From Methylobacterium sp. NEAU K (GTDB lineage: Bacteria; Pseudomonadota; Alphaproteobacteria; Rhizobiales; Beijerinckiaceae), in assembly GCF_030700285.1 (NCBI RefSeq), contig NZ_JAUYZJ010000018.1:45383-109382 (forward strand): a stretch of DNA of 64,000 nucleotides. Direction: 5' to 3'. Shown one piece after another: positions 21,034 through 30,193 of the stretch. The notes beneath the pieces were generated by a model, which worked only from the letters and a program-made list of their open reading frames with translations, had not been told where the DNA came from and did not search any database. How positions within the stretch are numbered: position 1 is the first letter of the stretch; each line of letters starts with the position of its first letter. Position numbers and translations under genes: made by a program.

Positions 21034-22374
21034 TCAGCGCCCCGCCAGCAGCGGCGACCAGGTCGGATCGGAGGCGTAGGAGGGCGTCGGGACCGGCTGC
21101 TCCACGCGGCCGGTGATGTCGACCATGAACAGCTTGCCGCCGCCCTGGCCGCCGGGATCGCGGAAGAACAGCACGTACTGGCCGTTGGGCGCGAAGGTCG
21201 GCCCCTCGTTGTGGAAGCCCTCGGTCAGGACCCGCTCGCCGGTGCCGTCTGGCTTGGACACGCAGATGGCGAAGCCGCCGTTGCGCTGGCGGGTATAGGC
21301 GATCAGGTCGCCCCGCGGCGACCAGGCCGGCTGCGAGGCTGAGCCGGGGCCGAAGGTGATCCGGTGCGGGTTCGAGCCGTCCGCGCCCATGACGTAGACC
21401 TGCTGCGAGCCGCCGCGGTCCGATTCGAACGCGATCTGCGCACCGTCCGGCGCGTAGGTCGGGGAGGTGTCGATCGCCATGCCGTTGGTGATCGAATGCT
21501 GAGCCTTCGAGGCGATGTCCATCGTCACGATGTCGGCGTTCCCGCCCTGCTGGACGCTCATCACGAGGCGCCGGCCGTCCGGCGAGAAGCGCGGGCTCGC
21601 GCTCATCGAATCGACGTTGCCCAGCGCCTGGCGCGAGCCCGTCTCCAGATTGATCACCTGGACCCGCGGCTGGTGCCCGGTGGCCTGCGCCATGAAGGCG
21701 ATGTCCTGCGTGGCCGGGGAGTAGCGCGGGGCGACGATCGACATCTCCCCGCTGGTGATCGCCCGGACGTTAGCCCCGTCCTGATCCATGACCATCAGGC
21801 GCTTGCGCCGGTTCTCCTTCGGGCCGGTCTCGTCCACGAACGCGATGCGGCTGTCGAACCAGGGGCCGAGGCCGGTGATCTTGGTGTAGACCGCGTCGGA
21901 GATCAGGTGGCCGGTGCGCCGGGCGTTGGCGGCGTCGGTGCCGTATTGCTGGCCGGTCATCTGCTGGCCGGAGGTCACGTCCCAGAGGCGGAACTCGACC
22001 TTGAGCCGACCGGAGGCGTCGCGGGCGACGCGCCCGGTGACGAGGCCCTGGACGCCGGTGGCGCGCCACTTCTCGAAGTTCGGCGCGGCGTCGAAGTTCG
22101 GTGATTCCGGGAAGCGGGCGTGGTCGAGGGGCGTGAAGTAGCCCGAGCGACGCAGATTGTTGGTGACCACGCCGGACACGAGGCCGCCGAGGCTCGGATC
22201 GCCGCCGAAATCCGCGATGGCGATCGGCATCGGCTGGAAGTTGCCGCCGCCGATGCGCAGCTGCAGCTGCGCCTGGGCCGGCGCCCCCAGGAACGCCGTC
22301 AGCACGGCCAGGAACGCGATCAGGCGCGCGGCAAAGGACGTCGGGGAACGCCCGACGGAGGATATGTTCTTCAT
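21034..22374 (-). CDS. tolB: Tol-Pal system periplasmic protein TolB
   Basis: TolB is a periplasmic beta-propeller that links Pal to TolA and helps outer-membrane constriction at division. The 446-aa product has a signal peptide (ARLIAFLAVLTAFLGAPAQA) and the N-terminal alpha/beta domain (PMPIAIADFGGD, GYFTPLDHARF). The propeller carries repeated WD40-like blocks: RYSPATQDIAFMA, RFSPDGRRLVMS, TYAPDGAQIAFESDR, AWSPRGDLIAYT and TFAPNGQYVLFFRD. It is the last gene of a tolQ-tolR-tolA-tolB run, 64 bp after tolA. pal, normally next, is not found here. Confidence 0.96.
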   Translation of the reverse strand: MKNISSVGRSPTSFAARLIAFLAVLTAFLGAPAQAQLQLRIGGGNFQPMPIAIADFGGDPSLGGLVSGVVTNNLRRSGYFTPLDHARFPESPNFDAAPNFEKWRATGVQGLVTGRVARDASGRLKVEFRLWDVTSGQQMTGQQYGTDAANARRTGHLISDAVYTKITGLGPWFDSRIAFVDETGPKENRRKRLMVMDQDGANVRAITSGEMSIVAPRYSPATQDIAFMAQATGHQPRVQVINLETGSRQALGNVDSMSASPRFSPDGRRLVMSVQQGGNADIVTMDIASKAQHSITNGMAIDTSPTYAPDGAQIAFESDRGGSQQVYVMGADGSNPHRITFGPGSASQPAWSPRGDLIAYTRQRNGGFAICVSKPDGTGERVLTEGFHNEGPTFAPNGQYVLFFRDPGGQGGGKLFMVDITGRVEQPVPTPSYASDPTWSPLLAGR

Positions 22375-22438
22375 GGGTCGGATCCGAGTGACGATCAGAC
22401 GGGGAGGTGTTTGAAGGCAGGTCGCGCGGGCGGAGACC

Positions 22439-23764
22439 TCAGGTCGCCGTGAACTCGAACTCCGCGTTGATGGCCTTCCAGTCATTGTAGTACGGCGCGT
22501 AGGTGGCGGGAATGTTGTACGGCGCGCAGCGGCGAACGGCCCGGAGCGCGGCTTGCGCGATCGACTGGTCGACCGCGCTGCTCCCGCCGCGCATGATCCG
22601 CGGCTCGGTGCTCAGCGACCCGTTCGGGTTCAGGCGGATGTCGAGCACCGGCAGGATCACCCCCTGGGCCGCACCGGGCGGCGCCGAGTAGCAGCGCTCG
22701 ATCTGCTGCTGCAGCAGTCCGACCAGGGCGTCACGCAGCGACGGCGACAGGCGCTGCGCGGTCCCGGTCGCGGCGCCGAGCGCCGCCACCTTCTGCACCG
22801 CGTGGCCTGTGGCGCCGGTGGACTGGGACGGTGCCTTCGAGGCGAGCATCGAGCGGATGTCGCCCGCGTTGAACTTGTCGGCAAGCTCGGCCTGCTTGCG
22901 CGCCTTGGCCTCCGCGTCGGCCTTGGCCTTCGCGTCCGCCGTTGCCTTGGCCTTCGCCTTGGCGGCGGCCTCCGCTTTGGCCTTGGCCGCGGCTTCCGCC
23001 TTCTCGCGCTCCGCCTCGGCCTTGGCCTCGGCGATCTCCTTCTGCCGCTCGGCTTCCGCCTCGGCCTTGGCCTCCGCAGCCTTGGCCTCCGCGGCCTTCT
23101 TGGCGGCTTCCCGGGCGGCCTCGGCCTTGGCGGCATCCGCCTTCGCCTTGGCCTCGGCCTTCGCGGCGGCGGCCTTCGCAGCCATGGCCTCGGCCTCCTG
23201 CCGCTCGATCAGCTTGTCGAGCTGCTCGCGCTTCTCGGCTTCGGCCTTGGCCACCGCCTCGGCCTTGGCTTTCGCCTCGGCCTTGGTCGCCGCGGCCTTC
23301 TCGGCGGCAGCGGCCTTGTCGGCCGCAGCCTTCTCGGCTGCCTTCTCGGCGGCCTTGGCGGCCGCCTTCTCGGCCTCGCGCTTCTCCTCGGCGGCCTTGG
23401 CCGTCTCCTGCGGATCCGGCTCGGCGCGCAGCGGCATCTCCTCCGCGTTGGCGAGCTTCATGTCGGCGGTGCGGGTGGGCGCGTTCGGCGCGTCGGTCTT
23501 GGCGTTCTCGGGCTCGCGATCCTCGATCTTCTCGGCTTGGCGATCGGCCCGCGGCTGCGCGTTCGGCATCGGCTTGTCGGCCTGCCGCTCGCCCTTGGTG
23601 ATCTCCGAGAACTGGTTCTCGGTGATCACCTCGACGGGCACGCCCTCCTGCGCCTCGGGCAAAGCCGGGGCCGCCACGCTGAACAGCGCGAGCGCGAGCA
23701 GCGCCACATGGGTGCCGGCCGAGATCCAGACACCCGGTTCCTTGCGGTCGAAGCGGAACTCCAC
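22439..23764 (-). CDS. tolA: Tol system inner-membrane protein TolA
   Basis: TolA spans the periplasm and transmits proton-motive force from TolQR to TolB/Pal. The 441-aa product has a short cytoplasmic N-terminus, one membrane helix (GTHVALLALALFSVAAPAL, residues about 18-36) and a charged linker. A long Ala/Lys/Glu helical rod runs over residues about 105-300, and a TonB/TolA-like C-terminal domain contains LLQQQIERCYSAPPGA, LDIRLNPNGSL and APYNIPATYAPYYNDWK. It starts 11 bp after tolR ends. The rod's low-complexity coding sequence produces long spurious frames on the other strand. Confidence 0.95.
   Translation of the reverse strand: MEFRFDRKEPGVWISAGTHVALLALALFSVAAPALPEAQEGVPVEVITENQFSEITKGERQADKPMPNAQPRADRQAEKIEDREPENAKTDAPNAPTRTADMKLANAEEMPLRAEPDPQETAKAAEEKREAEKAAAKAAEKAAEKAAADKAAAAEKAAATKAEAKAKAEAVAKAEAEKREQLDKLIERQEAEAMAAKAAAAKAEAKAKADAAKAEAAREAAKKAAEAKAAEAKAEAEAERQKEIAEAKAEAEREKAEAAAKAKAEAAAKAKAKATADAKAKADAEAKARKQAELADKFNAGDIRSMLASKAPSQSTGATGHAVQKVAALGAATGTAQRLSPSLRDALVGLLQQQIERCYSAPPGAAQGVILPVLDIRLNPNGSLSTEPRIMRGGSSAVDQSIAQAALRAVRRCAPYNIPATYAPYYNDWKAINAEFEFTAT
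22860..23450 (-). repeat. Ala/Lys/Glu low-complexity coding repeat in TolA
   Basis: This is the TolA helical rod: near-repeats of AEAKAKAEAAKAEA-type residues encoded by GCC, AAG and GAG codons. Slippage or recombination could change the rod length between strains. It is an internal part of tolA, not a separate element. Confidence 0.8.
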
Positions 23765-23775
23765 GGCGATTGGCC

Positions 23776-24222
23776 CTACTGATGCTCAGGCTCGGTGACG
23801 AGGGCGACCTTCTTGAAGCCGCCACCGGTCACGATCGCCATCACCTGTGCGACGCGGCCGTAATCGACCCGCTTGTCGCCGCGCACGAACACGCGCTCCT
23901 CGGTCCCGGTCTTCGCCGTCTCGAGGAGCTTCGGGATGATCGTATCGTCGGTCAGCTCGTCCTCCCCGAGGAAGACCTGGCCGGTCTGGCGAATCGACAG
24001 GGTCACCGGCTTGACGTCGGAATTGAGCGGCGACGCCTTGGATTGCGGCAGGTCGAGGGGGACGCCCACCGTCATCATCGGCGCCGCGACCATGAAGATG
24101 ATCAGGAGCACCAGCACGACGTCGATGAACGGCGTCATGTTGATCTCGTTGATGGGGCCACCGCGCCGGCCCCTGCGCCGCCGCCGCTTGCCGCCGTGGG
24201 ATGCTCCCGCCGCCATGCTCAT
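23776..24222 (-). CDS. tolR: Tol system inner-membrane protein TolR (ExbD family)
   Basis: TolR works with TolQ as a proton-driven motor that energises TolA. The 148-aa product has a basic N-terminus (GGKRRRRRGRRGG), then NEINMTPFIDVVLVLLIIFMV. That single membrane helix carries the conserved proton-path Asp in TPFIDVVLVLL. The periplasmic domain includes VPLDLPQSKA and VFVRGDKRVDYGRVAQVM. The ATG at 24222 has CAGGAG 8 nt upstream. It lies 25 bp after tolQ and 11 bp before tolA. Confidence 0.96.
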   Translation of the reverse strand: MSMAAGASHGGKRRRRRGRRGGPINEINMTPFIDVVLVLLIIFMVAAPMMTVGVPLDLPQSKASPLNSDVKPVTLSIRQTGQVFLGEDELTDDTIIPKLLETAKTGTEERVFVRGDKRVDYGRVAQVMAIVTGGGFKKVALVTEPEHQ

Positions 24223-24247
24223 GGGTCAAGCTCCTGGATCAGCCCCC

Positions 24248-24964
<717 letters not shown>

Positions 24965-25029
24965 CCGTCGAGGTCTCCTGCTCCGGATCGCGATGCGCCG
25001 GGCGAGGCCCGCGTCCGCCGGATCCGTGA

Positions 25030-25048
25030 GCGATATCAATGCTATCGC
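25030..25048. promoter_or_regulatory. Near-perfect 19-bp palindrome between divergent tolQ and aldolase genes
   Basis: GCGATATCAATGCTATCGC has eight of nine base pairs matching around a central A. It lies 66 bp upstream of the tolQ start and about 225 bp upstream of the aldolase gene, within a 309-bp divergent spacer that otherwise holds no gene. It is a candidate regulator-binding site; no cognate regulator is known. Confidence 0.4.
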
Positions 25049-25273
25049 CCGCGAATCTGTCGAAAGTAAGGGCCGTTCTTGCCTCGAGGACCCGGCACCG
25101 TCGCACCGCCGTCTTAAGGGCGCGATAGGGTTAAGGATCGGTTTCGATCCGGGTTTTCCCGAGGCGCCCCCGCGTCATCTCTGGCAGGCTGGACCTCCCG
25201 AAACCGCCCCCCTTATGCTCACGCCCGGCGGCGCCGCATCGAGAGCGCCGCGAGCCTCAGTACGGGATGCGAG

Positions 25274-26062
25274 ATGACTCTACCTGTTCCGAGCCTCCCC
25301 GATCTGCTGCCCGCCGGCCCGGCGCGGTTCCTCGGCTGGTCCTGCATCGCCGACCCGGCGATCGCCGGCGCCCTGGCGCGGGCGGGCTTCGACGCGGTTC
25401 TGCTGGACCAGCAACACGGCGCCCACGACTACCAGTCGAGCTGCGCGGCGATCACCGAGGTGGCGCTCGCCGGCAAGCCGACCCTGGTTCGGGTGCCGGT
25501 CGGTGACTTCGCCATGGCCTCGCGGATGCTCGATGCGGGTGCGTCCGGCATCGTCGCGCCGATGATCAACACGGTGGCCGACGCGCGGGCGCTCGCCGCC
25601 GCCACCAAGTACCCGCCCGTCGGGCAGCGCAGCTGGGGACCGGACCGTGCGATGTGGATGTCGGGGCTTCTCGACGGATCCGATTACCTCGCGGCCGCCA
25701 ATGACCGCGCGCTGACCATCGCCATGTGCGAGACCGCCGAGGCCATCGACGCGCTGGAGGCGATCCTGGTCGTGCCGGGCATCGACGGGATACTGGTGGG
25801 GCCCGCCGATCTGTCCATCGCCCTGTCCAAGGGCGCGGCCCTGGACCCACTCGGGTCGGCGGTCACCGCGGCTCTCGGCGAGATCGTGCGCAAGACCCGG
25901 GCCGCGGGCAAGCTCCCCTGCGCCTTCGCACACGCCCCGGCGCGGGCGCGGGAGATGGTCGCCATGGGCTTCCAGCTCGTGTCGGTCGAGTACGATGCGA
26001 TGACCATCGTCAACGCGTTCGCCCGGCTGCTGTGCGAGGCCGACCCGTCGCGGGCAGGATAG
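25274..26062 (+). CDS. HpcH/HpaI family aldolase (class II, metal-dependent)
   Basis: The 262-aa product is a pyruvate-type aldolase of the HpcH/HpaI/citrate-lyase family. Such enzymes cleave or form 2-keto-hydroxy acids. Visible features are LDQQHGAHDY (the catalytic LDxEHG-like loop, with Q in place of the common E), PLVRVP-type TLVRVPVGD, ASGIVAPMINTVADA, and the metal ligands in MCETAEAI and GPADLSIAL. The natural substrate is unknown. The gene is on the plus strand, inside the minus-strand tol cluster, between tolQ and ybgC. It ends only 2 bp from the ybgC stop. Confidence 0.88.
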   Translation: MTLPVPSLPDLLPAGPARFLGWSCIADPAIAGALARAGFDAVLLDQQHGAHDYQSSCAAITEVALAGKPTLVRVPVGDFAMASRMLDAGASGIVAPMINTVADARALAAATKYPPVGQRSWGPDRAMWMSGLLDGSDYLAAANDRALTIAMCETAEAIDALEAILVVPGIDGILVGPADLSIALSKGAALDPLGSAVTAALGEIVRKTRAAGKLPCAFAHAPARAREMVAMGFQLVSVEYDAMTIVNAFARLLCEADPSRAG

Positions 26063-26064
26063 CC

Positions 26065-26517
26065 CTACGCGGCGTCCTCCGGAGCCAGGCGTCGGCGCAG
26101 GGCATCCGGCAGGCGCACAGCGCGTCCGTCCCGCACGCAGGCGACCATGACCTCGGCGCCAACCAGGAACTCGCCGTCCCGGCGGACCTCTTGGGCGAGT
26201 TGCATCGACGCGCCGCGCACGGAACAGGTGCGGGTGAGGACGCATAATTGGTCGTCCATGCGCGCGGGACGCACGAAGTCGAGCCTCATCCGGCGCACGA
26301 CGAAGACGAGGCCGTGCGCCTCGCGGTGAAGGTCGGATTGGTCACCCGCCATCGCCCGGAGCAGCTCGGTCCGGCCGCGCTCCATGAACCGGAGATAGCT
26401 CGCGTGGTAGACGAAGCCGGAGAAGTCGGTGTCCTCGTAATAGACCCGGATGCTCAGCCGGTGGAAGGCGTCGCTTTCGTCAGCCAATTCGGTGTTCGCG
26501 ATGGTCGATACGGTCAT
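26065..26517 (-). CDS. ybgC: Tol-Pal-associated acyl-CoA thioesterase YbgC
   Basis: The 150-aa product is a hotdog-fold acyl-CoA thioesterase. RVYYEDTDFSGFVYHASYLRFMERGRTELLRA contains the YbgC active-site pattern, with catalytic Asp in the YEDTD segment and VYHASYL after it; quoted here in overlapping pieces it runs YYEDTDFSGFVYHASY then FMERGRTELL. In many proteobacteria ybgC starts the tol-pal operon and is linked to phospholipid metabolism. Here it is separated from tolQ by the aldolase gene but keeps the same strand. The ATG at 26517 starts MTVSTIANTEL. Confidence 0.92.
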   Translation of the reverse strand: MTVSTIANTELADESDAFHRLSIRVYYEDTDFSGFVYHASYLRFMERGRTELLRAMAGDQSDLHREAHGLVFVVRRMRLDFVRPARMDDQLCVLTRTCSVRGASMQLAQEVRRDGEFLVGAEVMVACVRDGRAVRLPDALRRRLAPEDAA

Positions 26518-26611
26518 CGCAATCGTTTAGCGGGGCGCAACGAGCGCACGCAATATGACGAGGGCCACCCCGGGGGGCAGCCCTCGCAGGTCTCAAATCC
26601 GCGCTGTCGGA

Positions 26612-27337
26612 TCAGCCGCCGATGCGGGCGGCCAGGCTCGCCGAGTGGGCGTGCTCGTCGGCGATGTAGGGCAGCGCCTCGCTGGCGAACCGGCGGCCCT
26701 GCGCGTTGTCGCCCGCCTTCGCGTAGGCGTCGTAGAGCGACAGGGTCCGGGCGTCGGACCGGGCCTGCTGGTCGATGTAGGTGCGGTCGAAGGCGCGGCC
26801 GTTCGGGGCCGACTGGAGCTGCGCCAAGCGGGCCTGACCGCGTTCGCCGAGGGCCACACGGCGACCCGGCTCAGCGGGGCTGTTGTCGACGATGCCGACC
26901 GCGCCGAGGGCGCCGCCGACGATGCTGGTGCCGATGTTGGCGGCGACGGTCACGGGGGCGAGCACGAGACCGACCGGGTTGCTCAGATCGGTCCGGATGC
27001 CCTGGTTATCGGACACCACCGATCCGTTGCGCGACAGCGAGGTGTTCGGCGGCAGCAGCGCGTCGGTGGTCGCCTTGCGCTCGACCAGGACGCGGTTGGC
27101 GTAGTTGCGGACATGCGGGTTGCGCGAACGCTGCAGGGCGATGCGGCTCGCCTCGATGCTGGCGGCGTCCGAACGCAGCGCCTCGGCACGGAACGCGGGG
27201 GTCTCGGTCGCGGCGGCGCCGACATCCTGCTGGTTCGCGAAGGGCAGCACGCGGATCGGGAGCGCGTCCTGCGCGAGCGCCGGCGTCGAGAGCGCGGCAG
27301 CGGAGAGGCCGAGGACGGCGAGCGTGATTGTCTTCAT
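26612..27337 (-). CDS. DUF4142-like secreted protein with a hydrophobic insertion
   Basis: The 241-aa product has a signal peptide (TLAVLGLSAAALSTPALAQ). Its two ends resemble the ferritin-like DUF4142 helices: EALRSDAASIEASRIALQ with NPHVRNYANRVLVERKA, and RAFDRTYIDQQARSDART with LSLYDAYAKAGDN. Between them, at about residues 95-165, is an insertion containing a Gly/Ala/Val hydrophobic run (VGLVLAPVTVAANIGTSIVG) that could span or insert into a membrane. DUF4142 function is unknown. It lies 94 bp upstream of ybgC on the same strand. The ATG at 27337 encodes MKTITLAVLG. Confidence 0.75.
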   Translation of the reverse strand: MKTITLAVLGLSAAALSTPALAQDALPIRVLPFANQQDVGAAATETPAFRAEALRSDAASIEASRIALQRSRNPHVRNYANRVLVERKATTDALLPPNTSLSRNGSVVSDNQGIRTDLSNPVGLVLAPVTVAANIGTSIVGGALGAVGIVDNSPAEPGRRVALGERGQARLAQLQSAPNGRAFDRTYIDQQARSDARTLSLYDAYAKAGDNAQGRRFASEALPYIADEHAHSASLAARIGG

Positions 27338-27719
27338 GACGGAAGATTATCCCTAATGTTCTTATGATGGCTTGAATGATGGCCTGAAGATCTGGCCCGA
27401 TCCGAGGGGCATCGCCTCGGTTTCGACCGTCTTGCCGGCGCCACGCAGTCTTGGCGCGGTCGCAACCACAACTGCCGCGATTACGCGCTGTTCCCGAACC
27501 GAGATCGCTTTTGCGTGATCAGATCAGCGACCGCCGATCCGCATAAGCTTGGCTATATTATCGCGGCCGGCTTCCAAAAGCGGACTGATCACAGGCGCTT
27601 GCCGCTTTTGCACCGCACAACCGAATCCGCTCCGCGTTTCGATGCGCCCGCGTCAGCCCATGAGTTGAGGGAGGCTCTGCCCTGCTTCATCGGCATGGAT
27701 GCCGCCGCCGCCATTCGCT
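27338..27719. other. Intergenic region between ruvB and the DUF4142-like gene
   Basis: This 382-bp stretch is noticeably less GC-rich around 27,340-27,390 and 27,510-27,560. I see no supportable gene. On the minus strand, short direct repeats GCCATCATT and GCCATCATA lie about 30-60 bp upstream of the DUF4142-like ATG and could be part of its promoter. Confidence 0.4.
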
Positions 27720-28778
27720 TCAGGCGTCGTCGCCGCCGTCGAACAGGCCGGATTGCGCCCTCGTGTCTCGCTTCGGCTCCGCGAAACCCATATGCCGAAA
27801 GGCGTGCTTGGTCAGGACGCGGCCGCGGGGCGTGCGCTGCACGAAGCCGCGCTGGATCAGGTAGGGCTCGATGATGTCCTCGATCGCGTCGCGCGGCTCG
27901 GAGAGCGCCGCTCCGATCGTCTCGATGCCGACGGGGCCGCCGCCGAACGAGGTTGCGATCAGCGTGAGGTACTTGCGGTCCATCACGTCCAGCCCGACCG
28001 AATCCACGTCGAGAAGCTTCAGCGCCCGGTCGGCGATGGCGCGCGTCACCGTTTCGGCCTCCGCCACCACGGCGAAGTCGCGCACCCGGCGCAGCAGCCG
28101 CCCGGCGATGCGCGGCGTCCCGCGGGCGCGCCGGGCGATCTCGTTGGCGCCTTCCGCCGACATGCCGAGCCCGAGCACGCGCGCACCGCGGGCGACGATC
28201 TTCTCCAGCTCGTCGATCTCGTAGAACTCGAGGCGGATCGGGATGCCGAACCGGTCGCGCAATGGCGTCGTGAGAAGGCCCGCCCGGGTGGTCGCCCCGA
28301 CCAGCGTGAACTTCGGCAGCTCGATCTTGACCGAGCGTGCCGCCGGTCCCTCGCCGATGATCAGGTCGAGCTGGTAATCCTCCATGGCGGGGTAGAGGAT
28401 TTCTTCCACGGCCGGGTTGAGGCGGTGAATCTCGTCGATGAAGAGCACATCGCGCTCTTCGAGGTTGGTCAGCTGCGCCGCGAGGTCGCCGGCCTTGGCG
28501 ATGACCGGGCCCGAGGTCGAGCGGAAGTTGACCCCGAGTTCGCGCGCCACGATCTGAGCCAGCGTGGTCTTCCCGAGGCCCGGGGGGCCGACGAACAGCA
28601 CGTGGTCGAGCGCCTGGCCGGTCTTCCTTGCGGCCTCGATGAAGATCTGCATGTTGGCGCGCGCCGCCTTCTGCCCGATGAACTCGGACAGGCTGAGCGG
28701 GCGGATGGTCTGATCCACGTCCTCGGCGCGCTTCTCCGGCGTCAGGAGCGCGTTCGTCAGGGGCTTCGGCTTGCTCAT
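27720..28778 (-). CDS. ruvB: Holliday junction branch-migration ATPase RuvB
   Basis: RuvB is the hexameric AAA+ motor that drives branch migration with RuvA. The 352-aa product has Walker A in [12 protein letters not shown], Walker B in [11 protein letters not shown], the sensor segment [20 protein letters not shown], and the C-terminal winged-helix domain ([30 protein letters not shown]). The length is normal. ruvC and ruvA, which usually precede ruvB in alphaproteobacteria, are not upstream here. The ATG at 28778 begins [12 protein letters not shown]. Confidence 0.98.
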   Translation of the reverse strand: MSKPKPLTNALLTPEKRAEDVDQTIRPLSLSEFIGQKAARANMQIFIEAARKTGQALDHVLFVGPPGLGKTTLAQIVARELGVNFRSTSGPVIAKAGDLAAQLTNLEERDVLFIDEIHRLNPAVEEILYPAMEDYQLDLIIGEGPAARSVKIELPKFTLVGATTRAGLLTTPLRDRFGIPIRLEFYEIDELEKIVARGARVLGLGMSAEGANEIARRARGTPRIAGRLLRRVRDFAVVAEAETVTRAIADRALKLLDVDSVGLDVMDRKYLTLIATSFGGGPVGIETIGAALSEPRDAIEDIIEPYLIQRGFVQRTPRGRVLTKHAFRHMGFAEPKRDTRAQSGLFDGGDDA

Positions 28779-28894
28779 GGACCCTTGGCTCGGACCCTCG
28801 CTCGTGGACCGGTCCTCGCAGCCCCGACCGAGGGGCCTCGGGAGCCGTCGCGTCCGGGCCGCTCCTCCTAACCTGCGGATGCCGCGAAGTCTAA

Positions 28895-28973
28895 GAGCCT
28901 CTCACAAAGCGCCCGCTGCGCCGTCGCGATCAGTGGAAGGGCTCCCGCTGATCGAGCGCTTTGTGAGGAGCTC
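28895..28973. repeat. Nested inverted-repeat element
   Basis: Arms of 18 nt (28895-28912 and 28956-28973) share CTCACAAAGCGC exactly and match at 16 of 18 positions. Inside, CGATCAGTGG and CCGCTGATCG form a second, smaller stem. The element sits in the 361-bp gap between divergent ruvB and a small secreted-protein gene. It could be a REP/MITE-like repeat or a structured transcript; I see no other copy in this window. Confidence 0.6.
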
Positions 28974-29139
28974 CAAGCGCGTCGTGCGGCCCGTTCCGCG
29001 GCTCGCCGGGCCGGCGTTCCGTTCGACGGCGGGGGCTCTCGGAGGCTGCCGTTCCGTCACGGCCCATGAAACCGAAGCGGCGCGCCGCGCATTCACGTGT
29101 CGAATCCGCAGACTCGGCCGCAGAGCGCTGTCCCAGACC

Positions 29140-29379
29140 ATGATGATCCGATCGACCGCCACCGGTGCAGCCAGCGCCATTCTCCTCCTCGCCAGCCTCG
29201 TCGCTGCCGAGGCCGCGCCCTCCCAGGCCGAGACCAAGGTCGCCGAGGCCACGCAGCCCCAGGTCCATCCGGTCGCCGCGGTGGACCGGGACGACGACGC
29301 CACCTGCAGCCGGATGCGCCGCCGCCTGTGGATCGAGGGCGAGGGCTGGGTGGTGCGGCGGATCACGACCTGCCGCTGA
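29140..29379 (+). CDS. Small secreted protein (79 aa)
   Basis: The product starts MMIRSTATGAASAILLLASL, a signal peptide with likely cleavage near AEA. The mature region ends in a Cys-containing segment, ATCSRMRRRLWIEGEGWVVR followed by a C-terminal Cys-Arg. I recall similar short proteins in Methylobacterium but assign no function. No strong ribosome-binding site precedes the ATG at 29140, so the start (29140 or 29143) is not certain. Confidence 0.6.
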   Translation: MMIRSTATGAASAILLLASLVAAEAAPSQAETKVAEATQPQVHPVAAVDRDDDATCSRMRRRLWIEGEGWVVRRITTCR

Positions 29380-29510
29380 ATCTGCCGGCGTCCCCGGAAG
29401 GGCCCATACGCAGTCTGCGCGGCTGGAGACCGGGAACGACGGGTGCTCCGGTCCGTTTCCCAGCGTCGTTTCCGACGCGTTCCCTTCCGATGAGCCTCGG
29501 AGCCGGCCCC

Positions 29511-29876
29511 ATGGCGTCCCGGAAAGCCCTCACGCTCCTCACCCTGCTGGTCGCCGCGCCGGCCTCGGCGCAGGGCGTGTATCCCTATGCCCCGGCTCAT
29601 GGCGGCTATGCCGTCGACTTCGTCCGCGGCACCTATATCGGCGCACCCCTGACGCGTGTCCCGCGTCCGAGCGAGATTGTGCCGTCACCCTGGAGCTACG
29701 GGACCTACGGCATTCCGACAGTCTCCGGCATCGCGTCCGCCCCGGCGGCACAGCCGACCATCACGGTCATCAACGCGACGGCCCCGAAGGCGCGCGGCCG
29801 CCGTGGCGACGGCGCGACGGATGAGGGCCACGCAGCCGGCGCCCGGGTCATCGCGGTCCAGGTTCCCCGCCGCTGA
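29511..29876 (+). CDS. Secreted hypothetical protein, Tyr/Gly/Pro-rich
   Basis: The 121-aa product starts MASRKALTLLTLLVAAPASA, a signal peptide ending ASA-Q. The mature part is rich in Tyr, Pro and Gly (GVYPYAPAHGGYAVDFVRGT, PSPWSYGTYGIP) and has a basic tail (APKARGRRGDG). GGAG lies 8 nt before the ATG at 29511; an in-frame ATG at 29490 is possible. The function is unknown. Its 3' end overlaps a convergent small gene by 29 bp. Confidence 0.6.
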   Translation: MASRKALTLLTLLVAAPASAQGVYPYAPAHGGYAVDFVRGTYIGAPLTRVPRPSEIVPSPWSYGTYGIPTVSGIASAPAAQPTITVINATAPKARGRRGDGATDEGHAAGARVIAVQVPRR

Positions 29877-30117
29877 GCGCGGCGTAGCACGCCGCGTAGG
29901 GCGTATTGCAGACCAGACGGCGGTTGAAATCTGGGGCGTCATCGCTCCACCAAGCCGGGCCGCGCTCGCCGAGGGCCGTCTTTGCCGCGTCGACCGCAGC
30001 GCGGGCCGAAGCCAGGGCCGCGCCGCGGTCGGGCGGCGGGTCGGGTTCGGCGCGCCGCCACAAGCGACCTCGGATAACGATATTGCGCAAGTCGGGCGCG
30101 GTTTTCACCCCGCTCAT
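29848..30117 (-). CDS. Conserved small hypothetical protein (89 aa)
   Basis: The product MSGVKTAPDLRNIVIRGRLW... has no signal peptide or membrane helix. Its C-terminal half contains AKTALGERGPAWWSDDAPD and NRRLVCNTPYAACYAAL. I associate this combination with a family of short uncharacterised proteins in Methylobacterium (recalled, not checked). The 3' end overlaps the end of the preceding plus-strand gene by 29 bp. It is divergent from the diguanylate cyclase gene, 76 bp away. Confidence 0.62.
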   Translation of the reverse strand: MSGVKTAPDLRNIVIRGRLWRRAEPDPPPDRGAALASARAAVDAAKTALGERGPAWWSDDAPDFNRRLVCNTPYAACYAALSGGEPGPR

Positions 30118-30193
30118 GCTTGAGGCCGGATCCAGCGTTGGGCTGAAGTTAAGTCTTCCGCCCTAAGACCGGATATCGGGTCCGGAATACGCC

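Noticed and set aside
22553..23782. Gly/Leu-rich plus-strand frame opposite tolA that looks like a repeat protein
   Set aside because: It is the antisense reading of the TolA Ala/Lys/Glu rod.
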